Shown one piece after another: positions 1-7,928 of a stretch of DNA of 29,042 bases. Position 1 is the stretch's first letter. Every line of letters starts with the position of its first letter. The DNA lies in contig CAKRWX010000004.1 in NCBI GenBank assembly GCA_934418055.1, forward strand, positions 1 to 29,042, read 5' to 3'. The stretch is from an uncultured Lachnospiraceae bacterium (GTDB taxonomy: Bacteria > Bacillota > Clostridia > Lachnospirales > Lachnospiraceae). The translations under genes were made by a program, and so were the position numbers. Under the pieces are notes generated by a model. The model was not told the DNA's origin. It did no database searches and was given only the letters and a program-made list of their open reading frames with translations.

Positions 1-2996
1 ACCATTACTGTGTGGACGGATCTGCAAGAACCATGTCCACCGATGAGATAAAAGCCTGGTTATTGCAGAATTTTGCCAAAGAGGACTATTATTATGGTTC
101 CCACAATGAGCGGTTCCGCAAACAGCTTTATGATATCTATTTAGGTGGACTGGACGCAGAGAAATTTCCGCTGCTGTTTAAGCGTGCGATTCCGTTCCGT
201 ATGAACATCAAGCTGGAAGAATTTGTAAAAGAATACATCTGTATGGAGCAGGACATCCATATCGAGGATATGCAGTTAAGCGTCATGGAATATGGCCGGA
301 TGCGTAAGAAAATCGAGGATACCTGCAAGGAGATCGCGCGCCTGAAGGAAATCTGCGACCAGCATCGTGTGGTGGAAGGCATTAAGACCCAGATGGGTGA
401 TTACGGCTATTACGCGGCAAAACTGGATATTTTGCAGGACCGTCTCTTAGCCAGCGAGAGCCAGACTAAGTATCAGGCTTACGAGGAAACACGCAAAAAA
501 GCCCTGGATGACATGGAAATGCGGGAGCAGGAGATCAAGGATCTGACAGACCAGGAAGAGGAACTGCTGCGGCAGATTTCCATGACCGGTTATGAGCAGT
601 TAAAGGAGCAGTTAGCATCCTTAAATCAGCTGGTGGAACGTCTGGCCAGCAGCAAAGCCCGCTGGGAGCAGACTGCCGCGGCGTTAAAAGCCTGGGAAGA
701 GGAGGACAGTGTTTCTAACCGGGTGCTGTGGGATATTGACGAGTTCGCCAGGGGAACCATTTCCGGGGAAGTGCTGGAACGGCTGAAACATGGATTGGAG
801 GAACAGCGCAAGGATGTGGCCAAGCAGCAGCAGGAGGCCCAGAGCGAGATCCGCCAGTTTAAGAAGAGCCGTGCCCAGGCAGTGGAAGAGTTAGAGCAGT
901 TAAAGATCGGCAACAAGGCGTATCCGAGAGAACTGGATGAGGCGCGGACCATTTTACAGAACCGTCTGTACCAGGAGACAGGCAAGAGTGTGTCCGTGGA
1001 GATTCTGGCGGACCTTTTAGATATCCGGGATGAGAAATGGCGCAACGCGGTGGAAGGCTATATGGCCAATAACAAGCTGTCCCTGATCGTAGAGCCAAAG
1101 TACGCCCGCACAGCCATGAAGATTTATCAGGAACTGGACAAGGAAAAATATTACCAGGTGGCAGTCCTGGATACAGAGCGTGTTCTGGCGGACAGCCATC
1201 AGGTGCTTGACAATGCCCTGGCAGAAGAGGTGGAGACCAGCCGGGATTACGTCCGGGCCTATGTGGATTTTCTTCTTGGAAAAGTGGTGAAATGTTCCGA
1301 TATCGACGAGCTGCGGAAATGCCGGATTGGTATCACCAAGGACTGCGTGCTGTACCACAACTACCGGATCCAGCATATTAATCCGGCGAACTATACGAAA
1401 TTTGCGTATATTGGCAAGAACAGTCTTCGTCAGCGAATCAAGCTGCTGGAGAAAGAGATCGCGGATCTGGATGAGAAGCAGAAACCGCTTCAGGATGTGG
1501 TGAAAGAGGCAGAACGTGTGCTGACCCTGGAATATTTAAGTCAGGAGTCTTCCGTTTACATGGAATGGAAACAGGATATGGATTCCTATCGGGACAAAGC
1601 GGCGGAGAAGAAGCGTCTGGAAGCCAAGATCGAGCAGGTGAAATCCCAGAATGTGGAAGCCTGGGAGAAAGAGCGTAAAGCGATTCTGGATCTGCGGGAA
1701 CAGCGGAAAGAGGTTCAGCGTCAGCAGCAGAAGACCGTCCATGATCTGGAGCGTGACATGGAGGACGAGCAGAAAAATGGAATCGCCATCCAGGAGCGCT
1801 TAATCGAGAAGGAGCGGAACCTGCAAAAGGACGAGACCAGGGAAGAGGGCCTACAGGAACTGTTAAAAGAACGGGCCGAGAAGCGGAGAATTCAGGCGGC
1901 TGCGGGAAATGGAACTGTGGAACCATTGCGTTTCGATGTGCTGCGGTCAGAATTCCTTGGAAAAATGACCAGGTCAGAGGAAAAACGGGTCGTGGAAATG
2001 AATAAGCTGGTGGGTATGCGGACGGAATATCTGCGGGCATACCAGAACCGGAATTTCTCCCCAACTACGGAAGAAAATGAGGACTATCAGGAACTGTACG
2101 ATAGTCTGAATTTTGACAGTCTGGATGAGTACCGGAAGCGGGCGGCGGAGCAGGCCAAGACGGCGGTGGAGCATTTCAAAGATGACTTCATGTACAAGAT
2201 CCGGAGCGCCATCAAGGATGCCCTGATGCGGAAGGACGAATTAAATAAGATCATCAGCCGTCTGGATTTCGGTAAAGATAAATACCAGTTCTATATTGGC
2301 AAAAATAAGGGCTCTGACGGCCAGTATTACGATATGTTCATGGACGAGGCATTGGAGGTGAATCCGTCGGATCTGGACATCGGTCTGGACAACCAGTTAA
2401 ATATGTTCACCATGGAGCACGAGAACCATTACGGAGCCATGATCAACGACCTGATCAACATTTTCATCCCACCGGAGAACGCGACACCGGAGGAGATGGA
2501 AGAGGCCAAACGGAACATGGACAAATACGCCGATTACCGGACGTATCTCTCCTTCGATATGCAGCAGTTAATCCAGAATGAGGACGAGACCATCAAGATC
2601 GGCTTGAGCAAAATGATCAAGAAAAATTCCGGTGGAGAGGGCCAGAACCCGTTGTACGTAGCGCTGCTTGCTAGCTTCGCACAGGCCTATAAGATCGATC
2701 TGAAACCAGGATTACAGCGGAACCCGACCATCCGTCTGGTGGTGCTGGACGAGGCATTTTCCAAGATGGACGCGGAGAAGGTGGCAAGCTGTATCCAGCT
2801 GATCCGAGGTCTGGGCTTCCAGGCGCTGATCAGTGCCACCAACGATAAGATCCAGAACTATCTGGAGACGGTGGACAAGATCTTTGTATTTGCCAATCCG
2901 AACAAGAAGGCCATTTCTATTCAGGAGTTTGAGAAGAAGGAATTTGATCAGTTGAAGCAGGATATCAGTGGTGATGAGGATGGAGAAGAAGTATAA
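1..2996 (+). CDS. jetC: Wadjet defence SMC-like ATPase JetC, 5'-truncated
   Basis: This is the C-terminal ~998 residues of an SMC/MukB-like ATPase, the motor of the Wadjet (JetABCD) complex that recognises and cleaves closed circular plasmid DNA. The frame is open to the left edge, so the GTG at 12 is not the true start and the Walker A lobe lies upstream. Numbering from 12: long charged coiled-coil stretches at about 90-300 and 460-640; a globular hinge-like block at about 300-455; then the C-terminal ATPase lobe with signature motif SGGEGQ at 873-878, Walker B VVLDEAF with D913/E914, and D-loop SKMD just after. JetA and JetB (MukF- and MukE-like) would be expected upstream of the window. 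The 3' end overlaps the JetD frame, as is usual for this operon. The assignment rests mainly on the ATPase motifs plus the unmistakable JetD neighbour; another SbcC/MukB-like ATPase is the alternative. Confidence 0.88.
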   Translation, partial: HYCVDGSARTMSTDEIKAWLLQNFAKEDYYYGSHNERFRKQLYDIYLGGLDAEKFPLLFKRAIPFRMNIKLEEFVKEYICMEQDIHIEDMQLSVMEYGRMRKKIEDTCKEIARLKEICDQHRVVEGIKTQMGDYGYYAAKLDILQDRLLASESQTKYQAYEETRKKALDDMEMREQEIKDLTDQEEELLRQISMTGYEQLKEQLASLNQLVERLASSKARWEQTAAALKAWEEEDSVSNRVLWDIDEFARGTISGEVLERLKHGLEEQRKDVAKQQQEAQSEIRQFKKSRAQAVEELEQLKIGNKAYPRELDEARTILQNRLYQETGKSVSVEILADLLDIRDEKWRNAVEGYMANNKLSLIVEPKYARTAMKIYQELDKEKYYQVAVLDTERVLADSHQVLDNALAEEVETSRDYVRAYVDFLLGKVVKCSDIDELRKCRIGITKDCVLYHNYRIQHINPANYTKFAYIGKNSLRQRIKLLEKEIADLDEKQKPLQDVVKEAERVLTLEYLSQESSVYMEWKQDMDSYRDKAAEKKRLEAKIEQVKSQNVEAWEKERKAILDLREQRKEVQRQQQKTVHDLERDMEDEQKNGIAIQERLIEKERNLQKDETREEGLQELLKERAEKRRIQAAAGNGTVEPLRFDVLRSEFLGKMTRSEEKRVVEMNKLVGMRTEYLRAYQNRNFSPTTEENEDYQELYDSLNFDSLDEYRKRAAEQAKTAVEHFKDDFMYKIRSAIKDALMRKDELNKIISRLDFGKDKYQFYIGKNKGSDGQYYDMFMDEALEVNPSDLDIGLDNQLNMFTMEHENHYGAMINDLINIFIPPENATPEEMEEAKRNMDKYADYRTYLSFDMQQLIQNEDETIKIGLSKMIKKNSGGEGQNPLYVALLASFAQAYKIDLKPGLQRNPTIRLVVLDEAFSKMDAEKVASCIQLIRGLGFQALISATNDKIQNYLETVDKIFVFANPNKKAISIQEFEKKEFDQLKQDISGDEDGEEV

Positions 2997-4245
2997 CCTT
3001 CTGGACATGATTCTCCAGAAGCATGAGGAACACAGCAGCGACTGGGAAAAGGACGATCCGGTGGGAAGCCGGAAAATGAAGATTCAGCAGAAGGATTACG
3101 ATACCTATGGGCGCAGTGATCTGCTAAAAGAAGCCAGGGAACTGGAAGAGCAGAAGCTTATTAAGGTGAAATGGATGGGCGGCCGGGCGGACATGGAGTA
3201 CGTCCAGTATCAGTTGGAGCAGATGCCACGGATCTATGAGATGGCTGGCCGCATTCCGAAACTTCAGCGGGTGCGGTCAGAGCAGGCGGCAGATCTAAAG
3301 TTAGTGGAGACTTACGCCGCAGAGGCAGAAAGTTCCTGGTTAAAGGACTATTATGGAGAGCTGTCTGACCAGATCCATCGGGGAAAATCCTTAAAAAATC
3401 TGGAAAAGCATGGAGAACTGCTGTTTCAGTGTCTGAATGCGCTGGAGAAGCTGACGGAGCCTACCTTTATCCGGATCTTCAGCAGTTACGCCCTGACAGA
3501 TGCAAAGACCAGAGGCTCTAAAGTGTTTAAAGATCAGCTACAGTCCAGGGTGATCTGCATTGCGAAGAAATATCACCCTATGGTGGAAGACACCATGAAC
3601 GACCGTCAGGTCTTAGAACAGCTTTACCTGACGGATTATTCCCAGGAGCTGGCAGTGAAAGGAGATTTAAAGCTGGAGCAGCCGGATCATCAGGTGGTGG
3701 ATCTGGGGAAAATGCCTGGCGGCGTGATCTTGACCACAGAGACGTTGAAATCTTCAAAAATCTGTGGAAAACAGGAGATCAAAAAGGTTATTACGGTGGA
3801 AAACAAGGCGAATTTTGCCTATATGCCATATGAAAAAGGGACGCTGATCCTGTTCTGCCATGGATTTTTCTCTCCGCTGGAGCGGGAGTTTCTGCAGAAA
3901 TTGGAAGAGGTGCTGGAACGGGGAGAGCAGGACATGGTGCAGTCTCCTGGATTAGCAAAAATTGAGGAGTGTGCAGTCGGAGTGGAATATTATCACACCG
4001 GTGATCTGGACTACGGCGGCGTGCGGATCTTCAAACATATCCGGGAACACGTATTTCCAAAATTACAGCCTCTTTTCATGGATGCAGAGCAGTTTGACCG
4101 GTATCTGGAATATGGGACAGATATGGAACAATCGTCATGGGAGAAGTTGAAACAGGCGGAAGAACTGTTATTGCAGCCGTTGATCGACCGGATTCTGACT
4201 ACGAAAAAGGTCATTGAGCAGGAGGTATTCCTGATAAAAAAGTGA
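2974..4245 (+). CDS. jetD: Wadjet defence nuclease subunit JetD (Toprim)
   Basis: JetD is the topoisomerase VI/Spo11-like subunit that cuts DNA in the Wadjet complex. The protein has about 423 residues, normal for the family. The C-terminal half carries the Toprim metal-binding signature: the glutamate in VENK (about E276) after a hydrophobic strand, and the DLDYGG motif (about D344 and D346), typical of the DUF2220-type domain. The N-terminal half is a charged helical and winged-helix-like region matching the DUF3322-type part that binds the SMC partner. The start is uncertain: GTG 2968, GTG 2971, ATG 2974 and ATG 2980 are all in frame. AGGA at 2959-2962 supports 2968 or 2974, and I chose the ATG. 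All options overlap the end of jetC, implying translational coupling. All catalytic residues I can recognise are present, so the subunit looks active. Confidence 0.9.
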   Translation: MRMEKKYNLLDMILQKHEEHSSDWEKDDPVGSRKMKIQQKDYDTYGRSDLLKEARELEEQKLIKVKWMGGRADMEYVQYQLEQMPRIYEMAGRIPKLQRVRSEQAADLKLVETYAAEAESSWLKDYYGELSDQIHRGKSLKNLEKHGELLFQCLNALEKLTEPTFIRIFSSYALTDAKTRGSKVFKDQLQSRVICIAKKYHPMVEDTMNDRQVLEQLYLTDYSQELAVKGDLKLEQPDHQVVDLGKMPGGVILTTETLKSSKICGKQEIKKVITVENKANFAYMPYEKGTLILFCHGFFSPLEREFLQKLEEVLERGEQDMVQSPGLAKIEECAVGVEYYHTGDLDYGGVRIFKHIREHVFPKLQPLFMDAEQFDRYLEYGTDMEQSSWEKLKQAEELLLQPLIDRILTTKKVIEQEVFLIKK

Positions 4246-4262
4246 ATGAGGGGAGAAAACTT

Positions 4263-5054
4263 GTGGAAAAGAAACGACTTGCCCTGTTAGGGTGTGGAAA
4301 ACTGAACAATATTGTGGCGGACGCTTATCTAAATGGGTTTTTGCCGGAGTATGAGGTAGTTGGTGTATTGGGAAGAAGCGAAGAAAAAGCAGCAGCGCTG
4401 GCGGAAAAGCTGGGATGTGTCAAATGTGACAATATCGATGCTTTGATGGCGCTAAAGCCAGATTATGTGGCGGAGGCGGCGTCTGTGGCGGCGGTGAAAG
4501 ACTGTGCGGAGACGATTCTGGCTGGCGGGGCCAATCTGGTGGTGATCTCCATCGGGGCCTTTGCGGATGCGGCATTTTTGGAGCAGGTAAAAGCGACTGC
4601 CAAAGAGCATGGAACGCGGGTACATATCGCTTCGGGAGCCGTTGGTGGATTTGACGTTCTGCGGACCATTTCCTTGATGGGACAGGCGAAGACGAAGATG
4701 ACTTCTTATAAGGGGCCGAAATCCCTGCAGAATACACCACTTTTTGAAGAAAATCTGTTACATGAGACAGAAAAGAAAGAGGTTTTCATGGGAAGCAGCA
4801 AAGACGCCATCGCCATTCTGCCAACCAAGGTGAATGTGTCTGTGGCCACTGCCCTGGCGTCTGTGGGACCGGAAAAGCTGGAGTATCACATCAACAGTGT
4901 GCCTGGCATGGAAGGGGATGACTATATCATCGAGACAGAAGTGGAAGAAGTGGGTGTGAAAGCGGTGCTGAATATTTATTCGAAGACGGCGGAGATCGCC
5001 GGATGGAGCATCGTGGAAGTGCTGCAGAACGCGGTTTCACCGATTGTATTTTAA
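4263..5054 (+). CDS. NadX-like (L-aspartate dehydrogenase family) oxidoreductase
   Basis: A 263-residue NAD(P)-binding protein of the DUF108/aspartate dehydrogenase family. True members oxidise L-aspartate to iminoaspartate for NAD synthesis. The N-terminal Rossmann motif GCGKL lies at about 10-14. The family blocks SGAVGGFDVL (from S124) and KGPKSL (about 20 residues later) are clear, and the length is typical. I chose GTG 4263 because GGGGAG at 4249-4254 is well spaced from it; the in-frame GTG at 4242 overlaps jetD and has no good site. Odd point: by eye, the family's proposed catalytic histidine (the DHNIH segment in Thermotoga NadX, recalled from memory) aligns with GMEGDDY here, putting Tyr221 in its place. 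The family call is firm; aspartate as substrate is doubtful. The gene sits 17 bases after jetD and 14 before the nitroreductase. Confidence 0.82.
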   Translation: MEKKRLALLGCGKLNNIVADAYLNGFLPEYEVVGVLGRSEEKAAALAEKLGCVKCDNIDALMALKPDYVAEAASVAAVKDCAETILAGGANLVVISIGAFADAAFLEQVKATAKEHGTRVHIASGAVGGFDVLRTISLMGQAKTKMTSYKGPKSLQNTPLFEENLLHETEKKEVFMGSSKDAIAILPTKVNVSVATALASVGPEKLEYHINSVPGMEGDDYIIETEVEEVGVKAVLNIYSKTAEIAGWSIVEVLQNAVSPIVF

Positions 5055-5068
5055 TAGGAGGAAATGCA

Positions 5069-5638
5069 ATGTTAAAAGATCTAGTTTACAAATGTCGTTC
5101 TTACCGGAGATTCTATGAGAACATCCGGATTTCTGAGGAAGAATTAAAAGATCTGGCTGATATGGCGCGGATGACGGCGTCCACCGCCAATTCCCAGGCG
5201 TTAAAATATCATCTGGTGACCAAACCGGAGGAGTGCGCGGCTGTATTCGAGACTCTTGGCTGGGCCGGGGCTCTGCCGGACTGGGACGGCCCGGAAGAGG
5301 GAGAACGCCCTTCTGCCTATATCATTGTGCTCTGCGACAGTACCCTGGGCAAAAATAAGCAGATCGATGTGGGAATCACTTCCCAGACCATGATGTTAGG
5401 CGCGGTGGAAATGGGTTACGGCGGCTGCATGCTGGCCAATATCCGCCGTCCGAAGCTGGCAGAAAGCCTTCATATTGATACCGAGCGTTTCACCATCGAG
5501 CTGGTGCTGGCTCTTGGAAAACCGAAGGAGACCGTGAAGATCGTGGATATCCCGGAAAACGGCAGTGTAAAATATTACCGTGACCAGGATCAGGTACATT
5601 ATGTGCCAAAGAGACATCTGGAGGACATTCTTGTATAA
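5069..5638 (+). CDS. Nitroreductase-family flavoprotein
   Basis: A 189-residue protein of the FMN-dependent nitroreductase fold. Family hallmarks are the N-terminal SYRRF motif near residue 12, where the arginine contacts the FMN phosphate; the helix with TASTANSQALKYHLV around 40-55; and the glycine-rich stretch GITSQTMMLGAVEMGYGGCML at about 105-125. It probably works as a cytoplasmic homodimer using NAD(P)H; the substrate cannot be read from sequence. The start is ATG 5069 with GGAGGA just upstream, giving a 14-base gap to the previous gene; an earlier in-frame ATG at 5003 lies inside that gene and has no ribosome binding site. Its stop codon shares a base with the start of the next gene (TAATG). 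That coupling to the LRR/VWA/MoxR set is unusual for a housekeeping nitroreductase. Confidence 0.86.
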   Translation: MLKDLVYKCRSYRRFYENIRISEEELKDLADMARMTASTANSQALKYHLVTKPEECAAVFETLGWAGALPDWDGPEEGERPSAYIIVLCDSTLGKNKQIDVGITSQTMMLGAVEMGYGGCMLANIRRPKLAESLHIDTERFTIELVLALGKPKETVKIVDIPENGSVKYYRDQDQVHYVPKRHLEDILV

Positions 5639-6600
5639 TGCTCTATTTATGTAAACTTATCATCGACCGGAGCGGTATGGAAGGGATCCGCATCCTGGAG
5701 TGCCGGGGACTGGACAGCCTGGTCGTGATTCCGGAGGACATAAAAGGGACGCCGGTGACAGAATTGGCACCTTATATTTTCTCTGCACAGGAGGACTATG
5801 AGCCGGAAGACCGAAGCGACGCCTTCTGGTGGGGCGAGGGAGAGCCGGAGGAGTTTCCCATTGTCAACGGGAATGCCCTGACAGATCTGAAACTTCCCAA
5901 GACCCTAAAAAAGGTGGGTGCTTACGGCTTTTATAACTGTGAAAATTTAAAATCCTTAGAACTATACAGCACCACCATGGACTGGGGTGCAGGCGTGTTT
6001 ACCGGATGCTTTGGCGTGGAAGCTATCAAGATCTATGTGGATGAGACCCAGAAATCCTGCATGAAGGAGCTTCTCATGGAGCTGCGGCAGAGTCTGGTGG
6101 TTTCCTATGTGGGAAAAGGCCAGGCAATGTTGATATTCTCTGATTTTTTCGAGGAAGCGGTGGAAAACACGCCAGCTAGAATTCTGGTGACCAACACCCA
6201 CGGCTGCGGCAAACAGTACCGCAATGCCTTTGTGCGCACTCAGTTCCAGTTCCGGGAGTATGACAGCCTGTTTCCTTATGTGAAGGTTCAGGAGCCGGAG
6301 AGTCTGGTGTGCCGCCTGGCGCTGGGGCGTCTGATGTACCCATATGAGTTGGAGAGCACCTATCAGAACCAGTATGAGGAGTATGTGAAAATCCACAATG
6401 TGGCAGCGGCATCCCAGGCTATGGAGCGTGGCGCACAGGAGGAAGTCCGCTGGCTGCTGGAGCATATCTCATTTTCCCAGGAGGAACTGGAGCAGGTGAT
6501 CTCCCTGGCGGTTAACGGTCCTGGTGGCAGTCTGGTCAGTGAACTGATGGACCAGAAACGGAAACAGGGCAGTGTGAAACGGAGGCGGTTCCAGTTATGA
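5638..6600 (+). CDS. Leucine-rich-repeat (BspA-like) protein, first of the LRR-VWA-MoxR set
   Basis: A 320-residue soluble protein with no signal peptide or membrane segment. Residues about 60-135 carry a few LRR_5/BspA-type repeats, seen as LTDLKLPKTLKKVGAYGFYNCENLKSL-type spacing (leucines, then AFYNC-like turns, then KSLEL). The middle is of unknown fold. The C-terminal ~80 residues are helical, with an ankyrin-like turn RGAQEEVRWLLEH. Function is unknown; repeats of this sort usually bind other proteins. The ATG at 5638 overlaps the nitroreductase stop by one base, and the stop overlaps the next start in an ATGA arrangement, so it is almost surely made together with the VWA and MoxR proteins. 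I infer that it is the recognition or adaptor part of that module. Confidence 0.75.
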   Translation: MLYLCKLIIDRSGMEGIRILECRGLDSLVVIPEDIKGTPVTELAPYIFSAQEDYEPEDRSDAFWWGEGEPEEFPIVNGNALTDLKLPKTLKKVGAYGFYNCENLKSLELYSTTMDWGAGVFTGCFGVEAIKIYVDETQKSCMKELLMELRQSLVVSYVGKGQAMLIFSDFFEEAVENTPARILVTNTHGCGKQYRNAFVRTQFQFREYDSLFPYVKVQEPESLVCRLALGRLMYPYELESTYQNQYEEYVKIHNVAAASQAMERGAQEEVRWLLEHISFSQEELEQVISLAVNGPGGSLVSELMDQKRKQGSVKRRRFQL

Positions 6601-7928
6601 TCGATCCAACAAGACACCGGCAGCTGGAGGAACTGGATACGGTCAATCTCTGTACCCAGATCTTTGCCAATGCTAGAAATGAACTGTATCTGAATATGCA
6701 TTACCTGGATCTTGCTCTCAGCAGCTTCGGTTTCGAGGCAGATCCGTCTATTCCTTCCGTGGCAACCGACGGATTTGTGATCTATTACCGCCCAGAGTGG
6801 GTATTTGCCATGTACAAGCGGGGCAGAGTCCGCATCAACCGGGCATTTCTCCATATGGTGTTCCACTGTCTGTTCTGTCATCTGGACACCAGGGGAAAGC
6901 GGGCGAAAGATTACTGGAATCTGGCCTGTGACATTGCCATGGAGTCTGTCATCGACGGACTTTATAAGAAATGTGTCCACGTACCGCCGTCACCTTACCG
7001 CCGGGAATTGTACCTGCGTCTGGGAAAACAGATGCCGGTGCTGACGGCAGAGGGAATCTATGACGCTCTGCAAAACATGAATCTAAATGAACGGCAGTAC
7101 GAGCGGATGACGGCGGAATTCCTGGTGGATGACCATGAGCTGTGGTACGAGGATCAGACTAAATCCCAGGCCATTCCCCGTCAGGGCAAATGGAAAGACA
7201 ACCGGGAGAAAATGCAGACGGAGATGGAAGCCCGCTCCACGGAGACCAGCCAGAATGAGGACGATTCCGGCCTGTTAGAGCAGGTGCAGGTGGAGAACCG
7301 GGAGCGGTACGACTACAAGGCATTTTTACGGAAGTTTGCGGTGATGAAAGAGGAAATGCAGGTGGATCCGGACTCTTTTGACTACATTTATTATACCTAT
7401 GGCATGAATCATTACGGAAATATGCCCCTGATTGAGCCGCTGGAGAGCAAGGAAGTGTACCGGATCGAGGATTTTGTCATTGCCATCGACACTTCCATGT
7501 CCTGTTCCGGGGAACTGGTGCGCCGGTTCCTGGAGGAGACGTACCAGGTGCTCAGCGAGTCGGAGAGCTATTTTAAGAAGGTGCGGATCCACATCATCCA
7601 GTGCGACGACCAGGTCCGGTCGGATGTGAAAATCACCGACCAGGAGGAAATGAAGGCGTACATGGAACATTTTACCATCGAAGGCATGGGCGGAACGGAT
7701 TTCCGGCCGGTGTTCGAGTATGTGAATGGATTGCGGAACCAGGGGGAATTTGCCAAGCTCCGGGGACTGTTGTATTTTTCCGATGGAAAAGGCATATATC
7801 CGGTGAAAATGCCGCCCTACGATGTGGCGTTTGTATTTATTAAGGATCAGTACCAGGATGAATCGGTTCCGGACTGGGCCATTAAATTAATTCTGGACAA
7901 AGAGGATGTGACAGATTATGAACATTAA
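6597..7928 (+). CDS. VWA-like protein with degenerate metallopeptidase domain (DUF2201 type)
   Basis: A 443-residue protein of the family that joins an N-terminal putative metallopeptidase domain to a C-terminal von Willebrand A domain. In the N-terminal part the helix that would carry HExxH reads H86-M-V-F-H90 with a further H95, followed by the family's ...KDYWNLACDIAMES segment; the catalytic glutamate is therefore methionine. Residues about 170-240 are a charged linker. The VWA domain starts near 290 and has a complete metal-ion-dependent adhesion site: D298-T-S300-M-S302, and T367-D368 in GGTDF. Such proteins typically partner MoxR ATPases, where the VWA metal site engages the AAA+ ring or its client. 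It overlaps the LRR gene by 4 bases and the MoxR gene by 11. The fold is well supported; the client is unknown. Confidence 0.84.
   Translation: MIDPTRHRQLEELDTVNLCTQIFANARNELYLNMHYLDLALSSFGFEADPSIPSVATDGFVIYYRPEWVFAMYKRGRVRINRAFLHMVFHCLFCHLDTRGKRAKDYWNLACDIAMESVIDGLYKKCVHVPPSPYRRELYLRLGKQMPVLTAEGIYDALQNMNLNERQYERMTAEFLVDDHELWYEDQTKSQAIPRQGKWKDNREKMQTEMEARSTETSQNEDDSGLLEQVQVENRERYDYKAFLRKFAVMKEEMQVDPDSFDYIYYTYGMNHYGNMPLIEPLESKEVYRIEDFVIAIDTSMSCSGELVRRFLEETYQVLSESESYFKKVRIHIIQCDDQVRSDVKITDQEEMKAYMEHFTIEGMGGTDFRPVFEYVNGLRNQGEFAKLRGLLYFSDGKGIYPVKMPPYDVAFVFIKDQYQDESVPDWAIKLILDKEDVTDYEH

Noticed and set aside
1438..2064. A 208-codon open frame on the minus strand inside jetC
   Set aside because: It lies wholly opposite a well-supported ATPase gene, is rich in Pro/Ser/Arg as expected for an antisense shadow, and has no recognisable domain.
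5962..6980. Two overlapping minus-strand frames opposite the LRR and VWA genes
   Set aside because: Both lie inside genes with strong start/stop coupling and domain support; they are His/Gln- or Ser-rich shadows.
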